Shown here piece by piece: positions 9,603 to 17,878 of a stretch of DNA of 34,971 nt (position 1 is the stretch's first letter; each line of letters opens with the position of its first letter). Below the pieces are notes generated by a model that was given only the letters and a program-made list of their open reading frames with translations, had not been told where the DNA came from and searched no databases. The stretch lies in the NCBI GenBank assembly GCA_003165275.1, contig PLSW01000099.1:1-34971 (forward strand), written 5' to 3'. The stretch is from Caulobacteraceae bacterium (GTDB taxonomy: Bacteria; Pseudomonadota; Alphaproteobacteria; Caulobacterales; Caulobacteraceae). A program made the position numbers and the translations under genes.

Positions 9603-11756
9603 ATGCAGACCCGTGCCGACCTCGCCATCGATCCGCGCCTCGCCGCCTTCGTCGAGGGCGACGTCCTGCCGGGACTGGACATATCGGCGGCGGCCTTCTG
9701 GTCGGGACTGTCGGCGCTGGTGGCCGAGTTCGGGCCGCGTATCAAATCGGCCCTGGCCCGCCGCGACGAGCTTCAGATCGCCATCGACGAATGGTATCGC
9801 GCCAACGCCGACAAGGCCTTCGACGTCGCCGCCGAAACGGCTTTCCTCACCGCCATCGGCTACCTGGCCCCCGAGCCCGGCGCCTTCATTGTCGCCACCG
9901 AAAACGTCGATCCGGAGTTCAGCCAGATCGCCGGCCCGCAGCTGGTGGTGCCGATCACCAACGCCCGCTACGCCCTCAATGCGGCCAACGCCCGCTGGGG
10001 CAGCCTCTACGACGCCCTCTACGGCACGGACGCGATCAGCGAGGCCGACGGGGCGACCCGGGCCGGCGCCTACAACCCCGTCCGCGGCGCCAAGGTGATC
10101 GCCCGGGCCAAGGCGGCCCTGGACCAGGCCGCGCCCCTGGGGGCCAGCTCCCACGCGGACGCCACCGGCTATGCGATCGAGGCCGGCGGCCTGGTGGTGC
10201 GCACCGCGGCCGGCCCCACGGCCCTTGCCAACTCCGACCGCTTCGTCGGCTATCGCGGGGAAGCGGCGGCGCCCTCGGCGATCCTGCTGTGCGTCCACGG
10301 CCTGCACCTGGAGATCGTGATCGACCGGGCTCACCGGATCGGCAGGGACGATCCCGCCGGCATGGCCGACCTGATCCTGGAATCGGCGGTCAGCACCATC
10401 ATCGACTGCGAGGATTCCGTCTCCGCTGTCGACGCCGAGGACAAGGTGCTGGTCTATCGCAACTGGCTGGGACTGATGCGGGGCGACCTGAACGCCGACC
10501 TGGAGAAGGACGGCAAGGTCATCTCCCGCCGGCTCAATCCGGATCGCGCCTACACGACCCCGGGAGGAGGCGAACTGGTGCTGGCCGGCCGCTCGCTGCT
10601 GCTGGTGCGCAACGTCGGCCACCACATGTACACCGACGCGGTGACGGGTCCCGCCGGCGCGGAGATTCCCGAGGGCGTCCTCGACGCCCTGGTCACCAGC
10701 GCCTGCGCCCTCCACGACCTGCGGGGGACGGGCGCCTTCAGGAACAGCAGGGCCGGCTCGGTCTACATCGTCAAGCCGAAGATGCATGGACCGGACGAGG
10801 TGGAGATCACGGTCGACCTTTTCGCCAAGGTGGAGGCCATCCTGGGCATGCCTGAGAACACCCTGAAGATCGGGGTGATGGACGAGGAGCGCCGCACCTC
10901 GGCCAACCTCGCCGCCTGCATCCACGCGGCGCGCAACCGGATCGTGTTCATCAACACCGGCTTCCTCGACCGCACCGGCGACGAGATCCACACCGCCATG
11001 GAAGGCGGGCCGGTGGTGCGCAAGGCCGAGATGCGGGGGACACCGTGGATCAAGGCCTATGAGCTGCGCAACGTGGAGATCGGCCTGGCCTCAGGACTCG
11101 CGGGCCGCGCCCAGATCGGCAAGGGCATGTGGGCCGCCCCCGACCGCATGGCCGACATGCTGGAGCAGAAGATCGCCCACCCCCGCGGCGGCGCCACCAC
11201 CGCCTGGGTGCCGTCGCCCACGGCGGCCACCCTGCATGCGCTGCACTACCACCAGGTCGATGTGAAGGCGCGACAGGCCGAACTGGCGGGCGGCAAGCTT
11301 GAGGGCCTGGACGCCCTGCTGACCCCGCCCTTGGCCAGGGGCCGCAACTTCTCCGCCGAGGAGGTGCGCGAAGAGCTGGACGACAACATCCAGAGCATCC
11401 TTGGCTACGTCGTCCGCTGGGTCGATCAGGGGGTCGGCTGCTCCAAGGTGCCGGACATCCACGACGTGGGCCTGATGGAGGACCGCGCCACCTTGCGCAT
11501 CTCCTCCCAGCTCCTGGCGAACTGGCTGCGCCACGGGGTCATCAGCGAGGCCCAGGTGCGGGAAAGCCTGCGCCGCATGGCCCTGGTGGTCGACCGCCAG
11601 AACGACGGCGATCCCGAGTACACCCCGATGGCGCCGGCCTTCGACGGCCCGGCCTTTGCGGCGGCGCGGGCGCTGGTGCTGGAGGGGGCGGCCCAGCCCA
11701 ACGGCTACACGGAATTCCTGCTGCACAAGTGGCGTCGGGCGGCGAAGGCGGGGTAG
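9603..11756 (+). CDS. glcB: Malate synthase G
   Basis: A 717-aa enzyme condensing glyoxylate and acetyl-CoA to malate (EC 2.3.3.9), the second step of the glyoxylate shunt. Length fits the large monomeric G isoform (~720 aa) rather than the ~530-aa A form. Catalytic residues line up with the E. coli enzyme: Arg336 in LVRNVGH (E. coli Arg338), Glu429 in MDEER (Glu427), Asp457 in FLDRTGDE (Asp455, metal) and Asp627 in LMEDRATLR (Asp631). The conserved Cys of GCSKVPDI is also present. The ATG has AGGAG five bases upstream. It lies some 4 kb from isocitrate lyase, separated by an acetyltransferase and kdpA. A TTTGCAA motif upstream suggests shared control with isocitrate lyase. Confidence 0.98.
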   Translation: MQTRADLAIDPRLAAFVEGDVLPGLDISAAAFWSGLSALVAEFGPRIKSALARRDELQIAIDEWYRANADKAFDVAAETAFLTAIGYLAPEPGAFIVATENVDPEFSQIAGPQLVVPITNARYALNAANARWGSLYDALYGTDAISEADGATRAGAYNPVRGAKVIARAKAALDQAAPLGASSHADATGYAIEAGGLVVRTAAGPTALANSDRFVGYRGEAAAPSAILLCVHGLHLEIVIDRAHRIGRDDPAGMADLILESAVSTIIDCEDSVSAVDAEDKVLVYRNWLGLMRGDLNADLEKDGKVISRRLNPDRAYTTPGGGELVLAGRSLLLVRNVGHHMYTDAVTGPAGAEIPEGVLDALVTSACALHDLRGTGAFRNSRAGSVYIVKPKMHGPDEVEITVDLFAKVEAILGMPENTLKIGVMDEERRTSANLAACIHAARNRIVFINTGFLDRTGDEIHTAMEGGPVVRKAEMRGTPWIKAYELRNVEIGLASGLAGRAQIGKGMWAAPDRMADMLEQKIAHPRGGATTAWVPSPTAATLHALHYHQVDVKARQAELAGGKLEGLDALLTPPLARGRNFSAEEVREELDDNIQSILGYVVRWVDQGVGCSKVPDIHDVGLMEDRATLRISSQLLANWLRHGVISEAQVRESLRRMALVVDRQNDGDPEYTPMAPAFDGPAFAAARALVLEGAAQPNGYTEFLLHKWRRAAKAG

Positions 11757-11835
11757 GGCGCGCGCCGTCCGTCGCGCCGAAAGTCGCCGACGATAGTCTG
11801 GCCGCCCCACCCCGCGCCAACCGGGAACGCCCCCC

Positions 11836-12294
11836 TCAAAGGTCGAGGTGCATGAACTGGTTGAATTCGCTCGGCCTGTAGTCGCTGAACGCCTCGCCGC
11901 CGACGAAGCCGCTGCGGCCATAGAGCGCCAGCGCCGGCTCGAACGCCGGGCCCACGCCGGTCTCCAGGCTCAGGCGCCGGTAGCCTCGCCGGCGCGCCTC
12001 GCCGATGAGGCGGGCCAGCAGGGCCGCGGCGACCCCTTTTCGCAGGTGCGCCGGGTGGGTGCGCATCGATTTCACCTCGCCAGTCCCGTCGCCGAGCGCC
12101 TTCAGGGCGCCGATCCCGGCGATCTCGTCTCCGTCCCAGATCGACCAGACGGTGATGTCCGGCGTCTGCAGGCCGGTGAGGTCCAGGACGAAGACGTGCT
12201 CCGGGGGCGTTGTCGCCTGCATGCCGGACAGGTGCAGCGCCAGCAGCGCCCGGGTCGGCTCGCCGGAGAGGTCGTCCTGTCGAATGTCGAACAT
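11836..12294 (-). CDS. GNAT-family N-acetyltransferase (YsnE-like)
   Basis: A 152-aa GNAT protein. The acetyl-CoA-binding motif A is clear in GEVKSMRTHP followed by LRKGVAAALL, and the C-terminal half has the RRLSLETG, PALALYGRSGF and DYRPSEFN blocks seen in YsnE-like acetyltransferases. Substrate is unknown. The ATG at 12294 is preferred over an in-frame ATG at 12342: the family alignment begins at FDIRQDD and the longer form has no ribosome site. It converges on malate synthase with 79 bases between the two stops and lies downstream of kdpA on the same strand, about 210 bases away; that gap shows no recognisable gene or kdpB fragment. Confidence 0.88.
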   Translation of the reverse strand: MFDIRQDDLSGEPTRALLALHLSGMQATTPPEHVFVLDLTGLQTPDITVWSIWDGDEIAGIGALKALGDGTGEVKSMRTHPAHLRKGVAAALLARLIGEARRRGYRRLSLETGVGPAFEPALALYGRSGFVGGEAFSDYRPSEFNQFMHLDL

Positions 12295-12507
12295 CGATGG
12301 TCCAGCCTGATGGAACAGGAACTTGCCGACGAGCCCTAGCATGACCGGCGCAGACGGATCATCGGCGCCGAGACTTCGCCACTTGGAAATTCGCGCCGGC
12401 GCCCAACCGCGCCCCTGGATCTGGCTTCAGGCGAGCAGGACTTGGCGCGCCGGCGGAGGGCGCCTGCCGTGGGATAGTGGCGCTGAACAGCTTGATCAGG
12501 CCCTGGT

Positions 12508-14205
12508 TCAGCCCACCGGCGCGCGTGACACCTGCTCCAGCAGCGGCGCAAGCGTCAGGGCGGGGAAGTAGACCAGCCCGCCCACGATCAGGACGACGCC
12601 GATCAGGAGGCCGACGAACAGGGCGTTGTCCGTGGGCATGGTCCCGGGGGACGGCTCCGAGCGCCGCTTTGCGGCCAGGGATCCGGCGATCGCCAGAACG
12701 GGAACGATCACCGCGAACCGGCCGATGGCCATGCCAATGGCCAGGGTGACGTTGTAGAAGGGGGTGTTGGCGCCGAGGCCGGCCAGGGCGCTGCCGTTGG
12801 TCGCCGCCGCCGAGGTGTAGGCGTAGAGGATTTCGGACAGGCCGTGCGGCCCCATCGCCTGCCGGCCGGCGAGGCCCGCGGGCAGCACCGCGGCGATGGC
12901 GGTCAGGCCGAGGGCCGCGACAGGCGCGGCGAGGGTCGCCAGCACAACCAACTGGATCTCCCGGGTCTCGATTTTCTTGCCGAGATATTCCGGCGTTCGG
13001 CCGACCATCAGCCCGGCGATGAAGACCGCCAGGAGGGCGAACAGCAGGATGCTGAACAGTCCCGAACCTGGCGCGCCGATGATCACCTCGCCGATCTTCA
13101 TATTGGCCATCAGCGTCAGTTCGCTCATCGGCATGAAGCTGTCGTGCATCGCATCCACCGCGCCGTCGGACGAGGCTGTGGACACCTCGGCGAACAGGCT
13201 CGAGCCGGCGGCGCCGAACCGGACCTCCTTGCCCTCCATGTTCGAGCCCGCGACGCCCAGTTGGGCCAGGGCGGGGTTTCCGTGCGCCTCGAAACCGTAG
13301 ATGATCGTCACGCCAGCCAGGAACATCACCCCCATGGCGGCCAGAACGACCCAACCCTGTCGCTGGGAGCCGACCATCCGGCCGAAGGTGTTGGTCAGGG
13401 CCGCGCCGATCACGAAGATCAGCACCATCTCGACGAGATTGCTCAGGCCGCTCGGGTTTTCGAACGGATGGGCTGAATTGGCGTTGAAATAGCCGCCGCC
13501 ATCGCCGCTCAGCAGCTTGATCGATTCCTGCGAGGCGACCGGCCCCAGGGCGATGGTCTGCCGCGCGCCTTCCAGGGTGAGCGCGTGGGCGCCGTGGACC
13601 AGGGTCTGGGGGACGCCCATCACCGCCAGCACGACCGCCCCGACCAAGGAGAGGGGCAGCAGCACATAGAGCAGGGCGCGAGTCTGATCGACCCAGAAGT
13701 TGCCGATCTCCTGCGCGCCATGGCGGGCGAAGCCGCGGATCAGGGCGATGGCCACGGCGATCCCGGCGGCGGCGGACAGGAAGGAGAAGACGGTGATGCC
13801 GAGCATCTGGCTGAGGTGGCTCAGGGTGCTCTCGCCCGCATAGGACTGCCAGCTGGTGTTGGTCACGAAGCTGATTGCGGTGTTGAAGGCCAGGTCCGGC
13901 GCCACCGGGCCGAAATGCTGCGGATTGAGCGGCAGGGCGCCCTGCAGGCGCAGCAGGCCGTAGAGGACCAGCACCCCGAGGGCGTGAAAGCCTAGAAGGC
14001 AGAGGGCGTAGACCAACCAGGTCTGCTCACGGGCGGGATCGACCCTGGACAACCGGTAGAACAGCCTTTCGACCGGCCCGATCGCGGGGTGGAGGAAGGT
14101 GCGCTCGCCGACGAACACTTTGGCCATGTGGCCGCCGAGGGGGGCGGCGAGGCCGGCCACCACAAGGACGAAGACAACGATCTGCAGCCAGCCGGGAAAG
14201 TTCAA
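12508..14205 (-). CDS. kdpA: Potassium-transporting ATPase subunit A (orphan KdpA)
   Basis: A polytopic ~565-aa protein, the K+-selective pore subunit of the Kdp P-type ATPase. The four pore-loop repeats are recognisable: TNTSWQ (~115), GDGGGYFNANSAHPFENP (~234-250), GAPGSG (~377-382) and ATNGSA (~468-473). GLMVGRTPEYLGKKIE is diagnostic. KdpA needs KdpB (the ATPase) and KdpC to pump, yet neither gene is found on either side; the gene is followed by an acetyltransferase and preceded by isocitrate lyase. Either the rest of kdp is elsewhere, or this copy is isolated. The TTG at 14205 is chosen because GAGGTG sits eight bases upstream; a GTG at 14214 overlaps that site and would add three residues. 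The third and fourth loops differ from the commoner GGVGxG and NNNGSA forms I recall, which may be subfamily variation. Confidence 0.93.
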   Translation of the reverse strand: MNFPGWLQIVVFVLVVAGLAAPLGGHMAKVFVGERTFLHPAIGPVERLFYRLSRVDPAREQTWLVYALCLLGFHALGVLVLYGLLRLQGALPLNPQHFGPVAPDLAFNTAISFVTNTSWQSYAGESTLSHLSQMLGITVFSFLSAAAGIAVAIALIRGFARHGAQEIGNFWVDQTRALLYVLLPLSLVGAVVLAVMGVPQTLVHGAHALTLEGARQTIALGPVASQESIKLLSGDGGGYFNANSAHPFENPSGLSNLVEMVLIFVIGAALTNTFGRMVGSQRQGWVVLAAMGVMFLAGVTIIYGFEAHGNPALAQLGVAGSNMEGKEVRFGAAGSSLFAEVSTASSDGAVDAMHDSFMPMSELTLMANMKIGEVIIGAPGSGLFSILLFALLAVFIAGLMVGRTPEYLGKKIETREIQLVVLATLAAPVAALGLTAIAAVLPAGLAGRQAMGPHGLSEILYAYTSAAATNGSALAGLGANTPFYNVTLAIGMAIGRFAVIVPVLAIAGSLAAKRRSEPSPGTMPTDNALFVGLLIGVVLIVGGLVYFPALTLAPLLEQVSRAPVG

Positions 14206-14273
14206 GGGCGCCACCTCACGCGCCGACCGTTACCACGCAAGTCGGCGCGCGGAGAAGTCCACAAGCGCGGCGC

Positions 14274-14308
14274 AAACAAAACGGCCCGGAACCTTCGCTC
14301 CGGGCCGC
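14274..14308 (-). terminator. Rho-independent terminator after isocitrate lyase
   Basis: On the minus strand a 9-bp perfect stem (CGGCCCGGA / TCCGGGCCG) with an 8-base loop is followed by TTTTGTTT. It lies 32 bases beyond the isocitrate lyase stop and before kdpA, so the two genes should be separate transcripts. Confidence 0.88.
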
Positions 14309-14339
14309 CCAGTCGATCGTGAACCTTGAAGCCGCGCGC

Positions 14340-15938
14340 CTATTCGGCCGCGAACTGGTTCATCGTGTTGTTCGAGCCGCCGGCCTTCAGGGCCGCTTCG
14401 CCGGCGAAGTATTCCTTGTGGTCGTCGCCGATGTCGGAGCCGGACATGTTCTGGTGCTTCACGCAGGCGATGCCCTGGCGGATTTCCTGGCGCTGGACGT
14501 TGAGCACATAGCCCAGCATGCCGGCGTCGCCGAAATACTCCTTGGCCAGGTTGTCGGTGGACAGGGCCGCGGTGTGGTAGGTCGGCAGGGTGATGAGATG
14601 GTGGAAAATCCCCGCCCGCTTGGCGCTGTCCGCCTGGAAGGTGCGGATGCGTTCGTCGGCGTCGATGGCCAGCGGGGTCGTGTCATAATCCACGCTCATC
14701 AGGCCGGCGCGGTCGTAGGCCGACACGTCCTGGCCCGCCGCCTTCCAGGCGTCATAGACCTGCTGGCGGAAGTTCAGGGTCCAGTTGAAGGACGGGGAAT
14801 TGTTGTAGACCAGCTTGGCGTTGGGGATCACCTTGCGGATCTCGTCCACCATGCCCGCGATCTGCTCCACGTGGGGCTTCTCGGTCTCGATCCACAGTAG
14901 GTCGGCGCCGTTCTGCAGCGAGGTGATGGAGTCGAGGACGCAGCGCGCCTCGCCGGTGCCGGCGCGGAACTGGTAGAGGTTGGAGGGCAGGCGCTTGGGA
15001 CGCAGCAGCTTGCCGTCGCGGTTGATGATGACGTCGCCGTTGCGCGCGTCGCCCTCGGCCACTTCCTCGCAATCCAGGAAGGAATTGTACTGGTCGCCCA
15101 GGTCGCCGGGCTCGTGGCTGACGGCGATCTGCTGGGTCAGGCCCGCGCCCAGGCTGTCGGTGCGGGTGACGATGATCCCGTCCTCCACGCCCAGTTCCAG
15201 GAAGGCGTAGCGGCAGGCGCGGACCTTGGCCAGGAACACCTCGTGCGGGACGGTGACCTTGCCGTCCTGGTGGCCGCACTGCTTTTCGTCGGAGACCTGG
15301 TTTTCAATCTGCAGGGCGCAGGCTCCGGCCTGGATCATCTTCTTGGCCAGCAGATAGGTGGCCTCCGCGTTGCCGAAGCCGGCGTCGATGTCGGCGATGA
15401 CCGGCACCACGTGGGTCTGGAAGTGCTCGACCTGGCCCAGGAGCTTCTTTTCCCTCACCGCATCGCCGGCCTCGCGGGCGGCGTCGATGTCGCGGAAGAG
15501 GCCGCCGAGCTCGCGGGCGTCGGCCTGGCGCAGGAAGGTGTAGAGTTCCTCGATCAGGGCCGGCACCGAGGTCTTCTCGTGCATGGACTGGTCGGGGAGG
15601 GGGCCGAACTGCGAGCGCAGGGCCGCCACCATCCAGCCGGACAGGTAGAGATAGCGGCGCTCGGTGGTCCCGAAGTGCTTCTTGATGGCGATCATCTTCT
15701 GCTGGGCGATGAACCCGTGCCAGCAGCCGAGGGACTGGGTGTACTGCGAGGAGTCGGCGTCATAGGCCGCCATGTCCTTGCGCATGATGGTGGCGGTGTA
15801 GCGGGCGATGTCCAGGCCGGTGAGGAAGCGGTTCTGCAGCCGCATGCGGGCCACGGACTCGCCGTCGATCCCGTCCCAAGCGCCGCCCTTGCCCTTGATG
15901 AGCTGGCTCAGCTTGGCGGTCTGTTCGGAATAGGACAT
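14340..15938 (-). CDS. aceA: Isocitrate lyase
   Basis: A 532-aa enzyme splitting isocitrate into succinate and glyoxylate (EC 4.1.3.1), first step of the glyoxylate shunt and needed for growth on acetate or fatty acids. The length matches the long proteobacterial class (~530 aa) rather than the ~435-aa E. coli form. Family blocks include SGWMVAAL, ADIDAGFGN (metal-binding Asp), and the active-site Cys221 in the loop EKQCGHQDGK. The ATG at 15938 is chosen because MSYSEQTAKL begins the conserved sequence; an upstream in-frame ATG at 16049 adds unrelated residues and would reach into the operator region. AAGGG lies upstream. It is divergent from the ScfR/RamB-type regulator, which probably controls it through the inverted repeat in the shared spacer, and has its own terminator. 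Confidence 0.98.
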   Translation of the reverse strand: MSYSEQTAKLSQLIKGKGGAWDGIDGESVARMRLQNRFLTGLDIARYTATIMRKDMAAYDADSSQYTQSLGCWHGFIAQQKMIAIKKHFGTTERRYLYLSGWMVAALRSQFGPLPDQSMHEKTSVPALIEELYTFLRQADARELGGLFRDIDAAREAGDAVREKKLLGQVEHFQTHVVPVIADIDAGFGNAEATYLLAKKMIQAGACALQIENQVSDEKQCGHQDGKVTVPHEVFLAKVRACRYAFLELGVEDGIIVTRTDSLGAGLTQQIAVSHEPGDLGDQYNSFLDCEEVAEGDARNGDVIINRDGKLLRPKRLPSNLYQFRAGTGEARCVLDSITSLQNGADLLWIETEKPHVEQIAGMVDEIRKVIPNAKLVYNNSPSFNWTLNFRQQVYDAWKAAGQDVSAYDRAGLMSVDYDTTPLAIDADERIRTFQADSAKRAGIFHHLITLPTYHTAALSTDNLAKEYFGDAGMLGYVLNVQRQEIRQGIACVKHQNMSGSDIGDDHKEYFAGEAALKAGGSNNTMNQFAAE

Positions 15939-16080
15939 CGGTTTGCACCCTTGGTCGGTCAATAAAGACAAATCGCTGTGCGCCCGCGAGGGCGGGCGCC
16001 GGCGGGCCGGAACGTTGTAAGCTGCTGTATCTAACGCTCCGCTCGCCATCTCGCACCTGCGAACGCGGACAAAAAGGATG

Positions 16081-16126
16081 TTTTGTCACAATCCCACCTG
16101 GTGTGATTTGTAAATCTGTGACAAAA
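16081..16126. promoter_or_regulatory. Inverted-repeat operator between isocitrate lyase and its regulator
   Basis: A perfect 10-bp inverted repeat, TTTTGTCACA (16081-16090) and TGTGACAAAA (16117-16126), encloses 26 bases. Within it is the 12-bp palindrome GATTTGTAAATC (16105-16116). The right arm ends seven bases before the regulator ATG, so binding there would block or modulate the regulator's own expression; the left side faces isocitrate lyase. There is no T-tract, so a terminator is unlikely. Direct binding by the adjacent regulator is inferred from position and family. Confidence 0.7.
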
Positions 16127-16133
16127 GTCATGG

Positions 16134-17564
16134 ATGGCCATTGTCGGCGACAAGAAGCTGTTCCTGGGCGCGCGGCTCAAGCGCATCCGCCGCGACCTGG
16201 GCATCACCCAGGTGAAGATGGCGGAGGATCTCGCCGTATCGCCCAGCTATCTCAACCTGCTGGAGCGAAACCAGCGGCCGGTGACGGCGCAGATGCTGCT
16301 GAAGCTGGGCGCCGCCTACGACCTGGATCTGCGCAGCCTGGCGAGCGATCCGGAGGGCGGCGGCGGCGCCGGTCTTTCCGAAGTCTTCGCCGACCAGCTG
16401 TTCCGCGACCTGGGCGTGGCGCGGCACGAGGTCGCCGAAGTGGCCGAGTCGGCCCCGGCGGTGTCCGAGGCCATCGTGCGGCTCTATCGGGCCTATCTGG
16501 ATGCGCGCCGGGCCGGAGGAGCCGGGGAGGGAGCGTCGGATGCGGCCGGGAGCGGGGGCGCCCTGACCCCGTCGGACTGGGTCCGCGACTTCATCCAGGG
16601 GCAGCGCAACTATTTCGCCGAGCTTGAAGAGCGGGGCGAGGCCCTGGCGGCGGAACTCCATCCCCAGCCGCAGGACTTCGCCGCCGCCGCCCGCGACCGC
16701 CTGGCCGAGCGGCACCGGATCGAGGTGCGCATCGTCTCCACGGAGGTGCTGAACGACTCCCTGCGCCGTTACGACCACCATCGAAAACGCCTGTTCCTGT
16801 CAGAGGTGCTGTCGGGGGCCGGCCGGTCCTTCGCCCTCGCCTACCAGCTCAGCCTGCTTGAGCACGCCGATGCGATCGGCGCGATCCTGGCGCGCGCCCA
16901 TGCCCCGGATCCGGCGACCCAGAGCCTGCTCAAGGTGTCCCTGGTCAACTACCTGGCCGCGGCGACCCTGATGCCCTACGGCGCCTTCCATGACGTCTGC
17001 GAACGCAGCGCCTACGACATCGATCGCCTCTGCGCCCGGTTCGGGGTGAGCTACGAGCAGGCCTGCCATCGGCTGACCAACCTGGCCAAGCCCGGCGCCC
17101 GGGGCGTTCCCTTCTTCATGATGCGGGTCGATTGCGCCGGCAACATCTCCAAACGGTTCGCCAGCGCCGCCTTTCCCTTCTCCCGCTTCGGCGGCGCCTG
17201 CCCGCGCTGGAACCTGCACGACAGTTTCAGGACCCCGGGGCGGATCATCACCCAGATCGTCGAGACCCTCGACGGGGCCCGCTATTTCACATTCTCGCGA
17301 ACGGTGCGGCGGGCGGCGGCGTCCTACGCCGCCGAGCCATCGGAGCTCGCCATCGGCCTGGGCTGCGAACTGCGCCACGCCGGGCGGCTGGTCTATGCCC
17401 GCGGACTGGATCTGGCCGCCCCCCTGGCCGTCGGAATTGGACCGTCCTGCCGGATTTGCGAGCGCGCGGCCTGCCCCCAGAGGGCGGCGGAGCCGATCAA
17501 TCGCACCCTCACGGTGGACGATTTCAGCAAATCCGTCTCGCCCTATCCGTTTTCCACGCCGTAA
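16134..17564 (+). CDS. ScfR/RamB-type short-chain fatty-acid-responsive regulator
   Basis: A 476-aa DNA-binding regulator. Residues ~10-70 form an XRE-type helix-turn-helix (LKRIRRDLGITQVKMAEDLAV then PSYLNLLERNQRPVT). The centre matches the IrrE/ImmA-like region (FALAYQLSLLEHADAI) and the C-terminal part the short-chain fatty acyl regulator domain, ending in a Cys cluster (CRICERAACPQR) typical of the family and possibly metal-binding. Relatives such as RamB in actinobacteria and ScfR-type proteins in alphaproteobacteria control isocitrate lyase and malate synthase according to acetate or acyl-CoA status. It is divergent from isocitrate lyase across 195 bases containing a strong inverted repeat. 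The ATG at 16134 has no clear ribosome site, so a leaderless or weakly translated message is possible. Confidence 0.93.
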   Translation: MAIVGDKKLFLGARLKRIRRDLGITQVKMAEDLAVSPSYLNLLERNQRPVTAQMLLKLGAAYDLDLRSLASDPEGGGGAGLSEVFADQLFRDLGVARHEVAEVAESAPAVSEAIVRLYRAYLDARRAGGAGEGASDAAGSGGALTPSDWVRDFIQGQRNYFAELEERGEALAAELHPQPQDFAAAARDRLAERHRIEVRIVSTEVLNDSLRRYDHHRKRLFLSEVLSGAGRSFALAYQLSLLEHADAIGAILARAHAPDPATQSLLKVSLVNYLAAATLMPYGAFHDVCERSAYDIDRLCARFGVSYEQACHRLTNLAKPGARGVPFFMMRVDCAGNISKRFASAAFPFSRFGGACPRWNLHDSFRTPGRIITQIVETLDGARYFTFSRTVRRAAASYAAEPSELAIGLGCELRHAGRLVYARGLDLAAPLAVGIGPSCRICERAACPQRAAEPINRTLTVDDFSKSVSPYPFSTP

Positions 17565-17878
17565 AGGCGCCCTCTCGCCCGGGTTGCAGGCCGCCGCTCG
17601 CACCGATCGCCGGCCCGGATTCCCGGCATGATGAATGATCATGGTTAGGGGCGTGAGGCGCGGAGAACACGGGCTGGCGAATTTGCAACACGTCGTCACG
17701 CCTATGTCGCATGGACGAAACAACCGGTTGACGCGCCGGGAAACATCACACAGTTTCCCATGGTAAGGCGGTGACTGTGGCGATTTTGGGATCCCCTCGG
17801 GGTGAAGTCGCGGCGGTCAAACGCCACCAAAAACGAAACCATGATGTTCGGCGCTAATGTCGGACCGGGGGGAGACAG
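17565..17878. other. Intergenic region upstream of first TonB-dependent receptor
   Basis: No gene is seen in these 314 bases. They contain ATTTGCAAC (17681-17689), close to the motif found near both glyoxylate genes, and a TTGACG (17728-17733) that could be a -35 element but lacks an evident -10 partner at normal spacing. The last ~20 bases (GTCGGACCGGGGGGAGA, then the ATG) match the leader of the second receptor gene. Confidence 0.5.

Noticed and set aside
9518-10855. Plus-strand frame of 445 codons overlapping malate synthase
   Set aside because: Arg/Gly/Pro-rich translation in another frame of a gene with all malate synthase catalytic residues.
12295-12507. Searched for a remnant of kdpB after kdpA
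   Set aside because: None of the frames shows the P-type ATPase motifs (DKTGT, TGES) or the usual KdpB N-terminus; nothing recognisable is present.
16081-16126. Inverted repeat read as a terminator
   Set aside because: No T-tract follows, the loop would be 26 bases, and it lies between two divergent start codons; an operator is a better reading.
17675-17687. Possible sigma-54 promoter (TGGC...TTGCA) before receptor 1, and a similar sequence at 9512-9522
   Set aside because: The GG and GC elements are seven and five bases apart, not the ten required.
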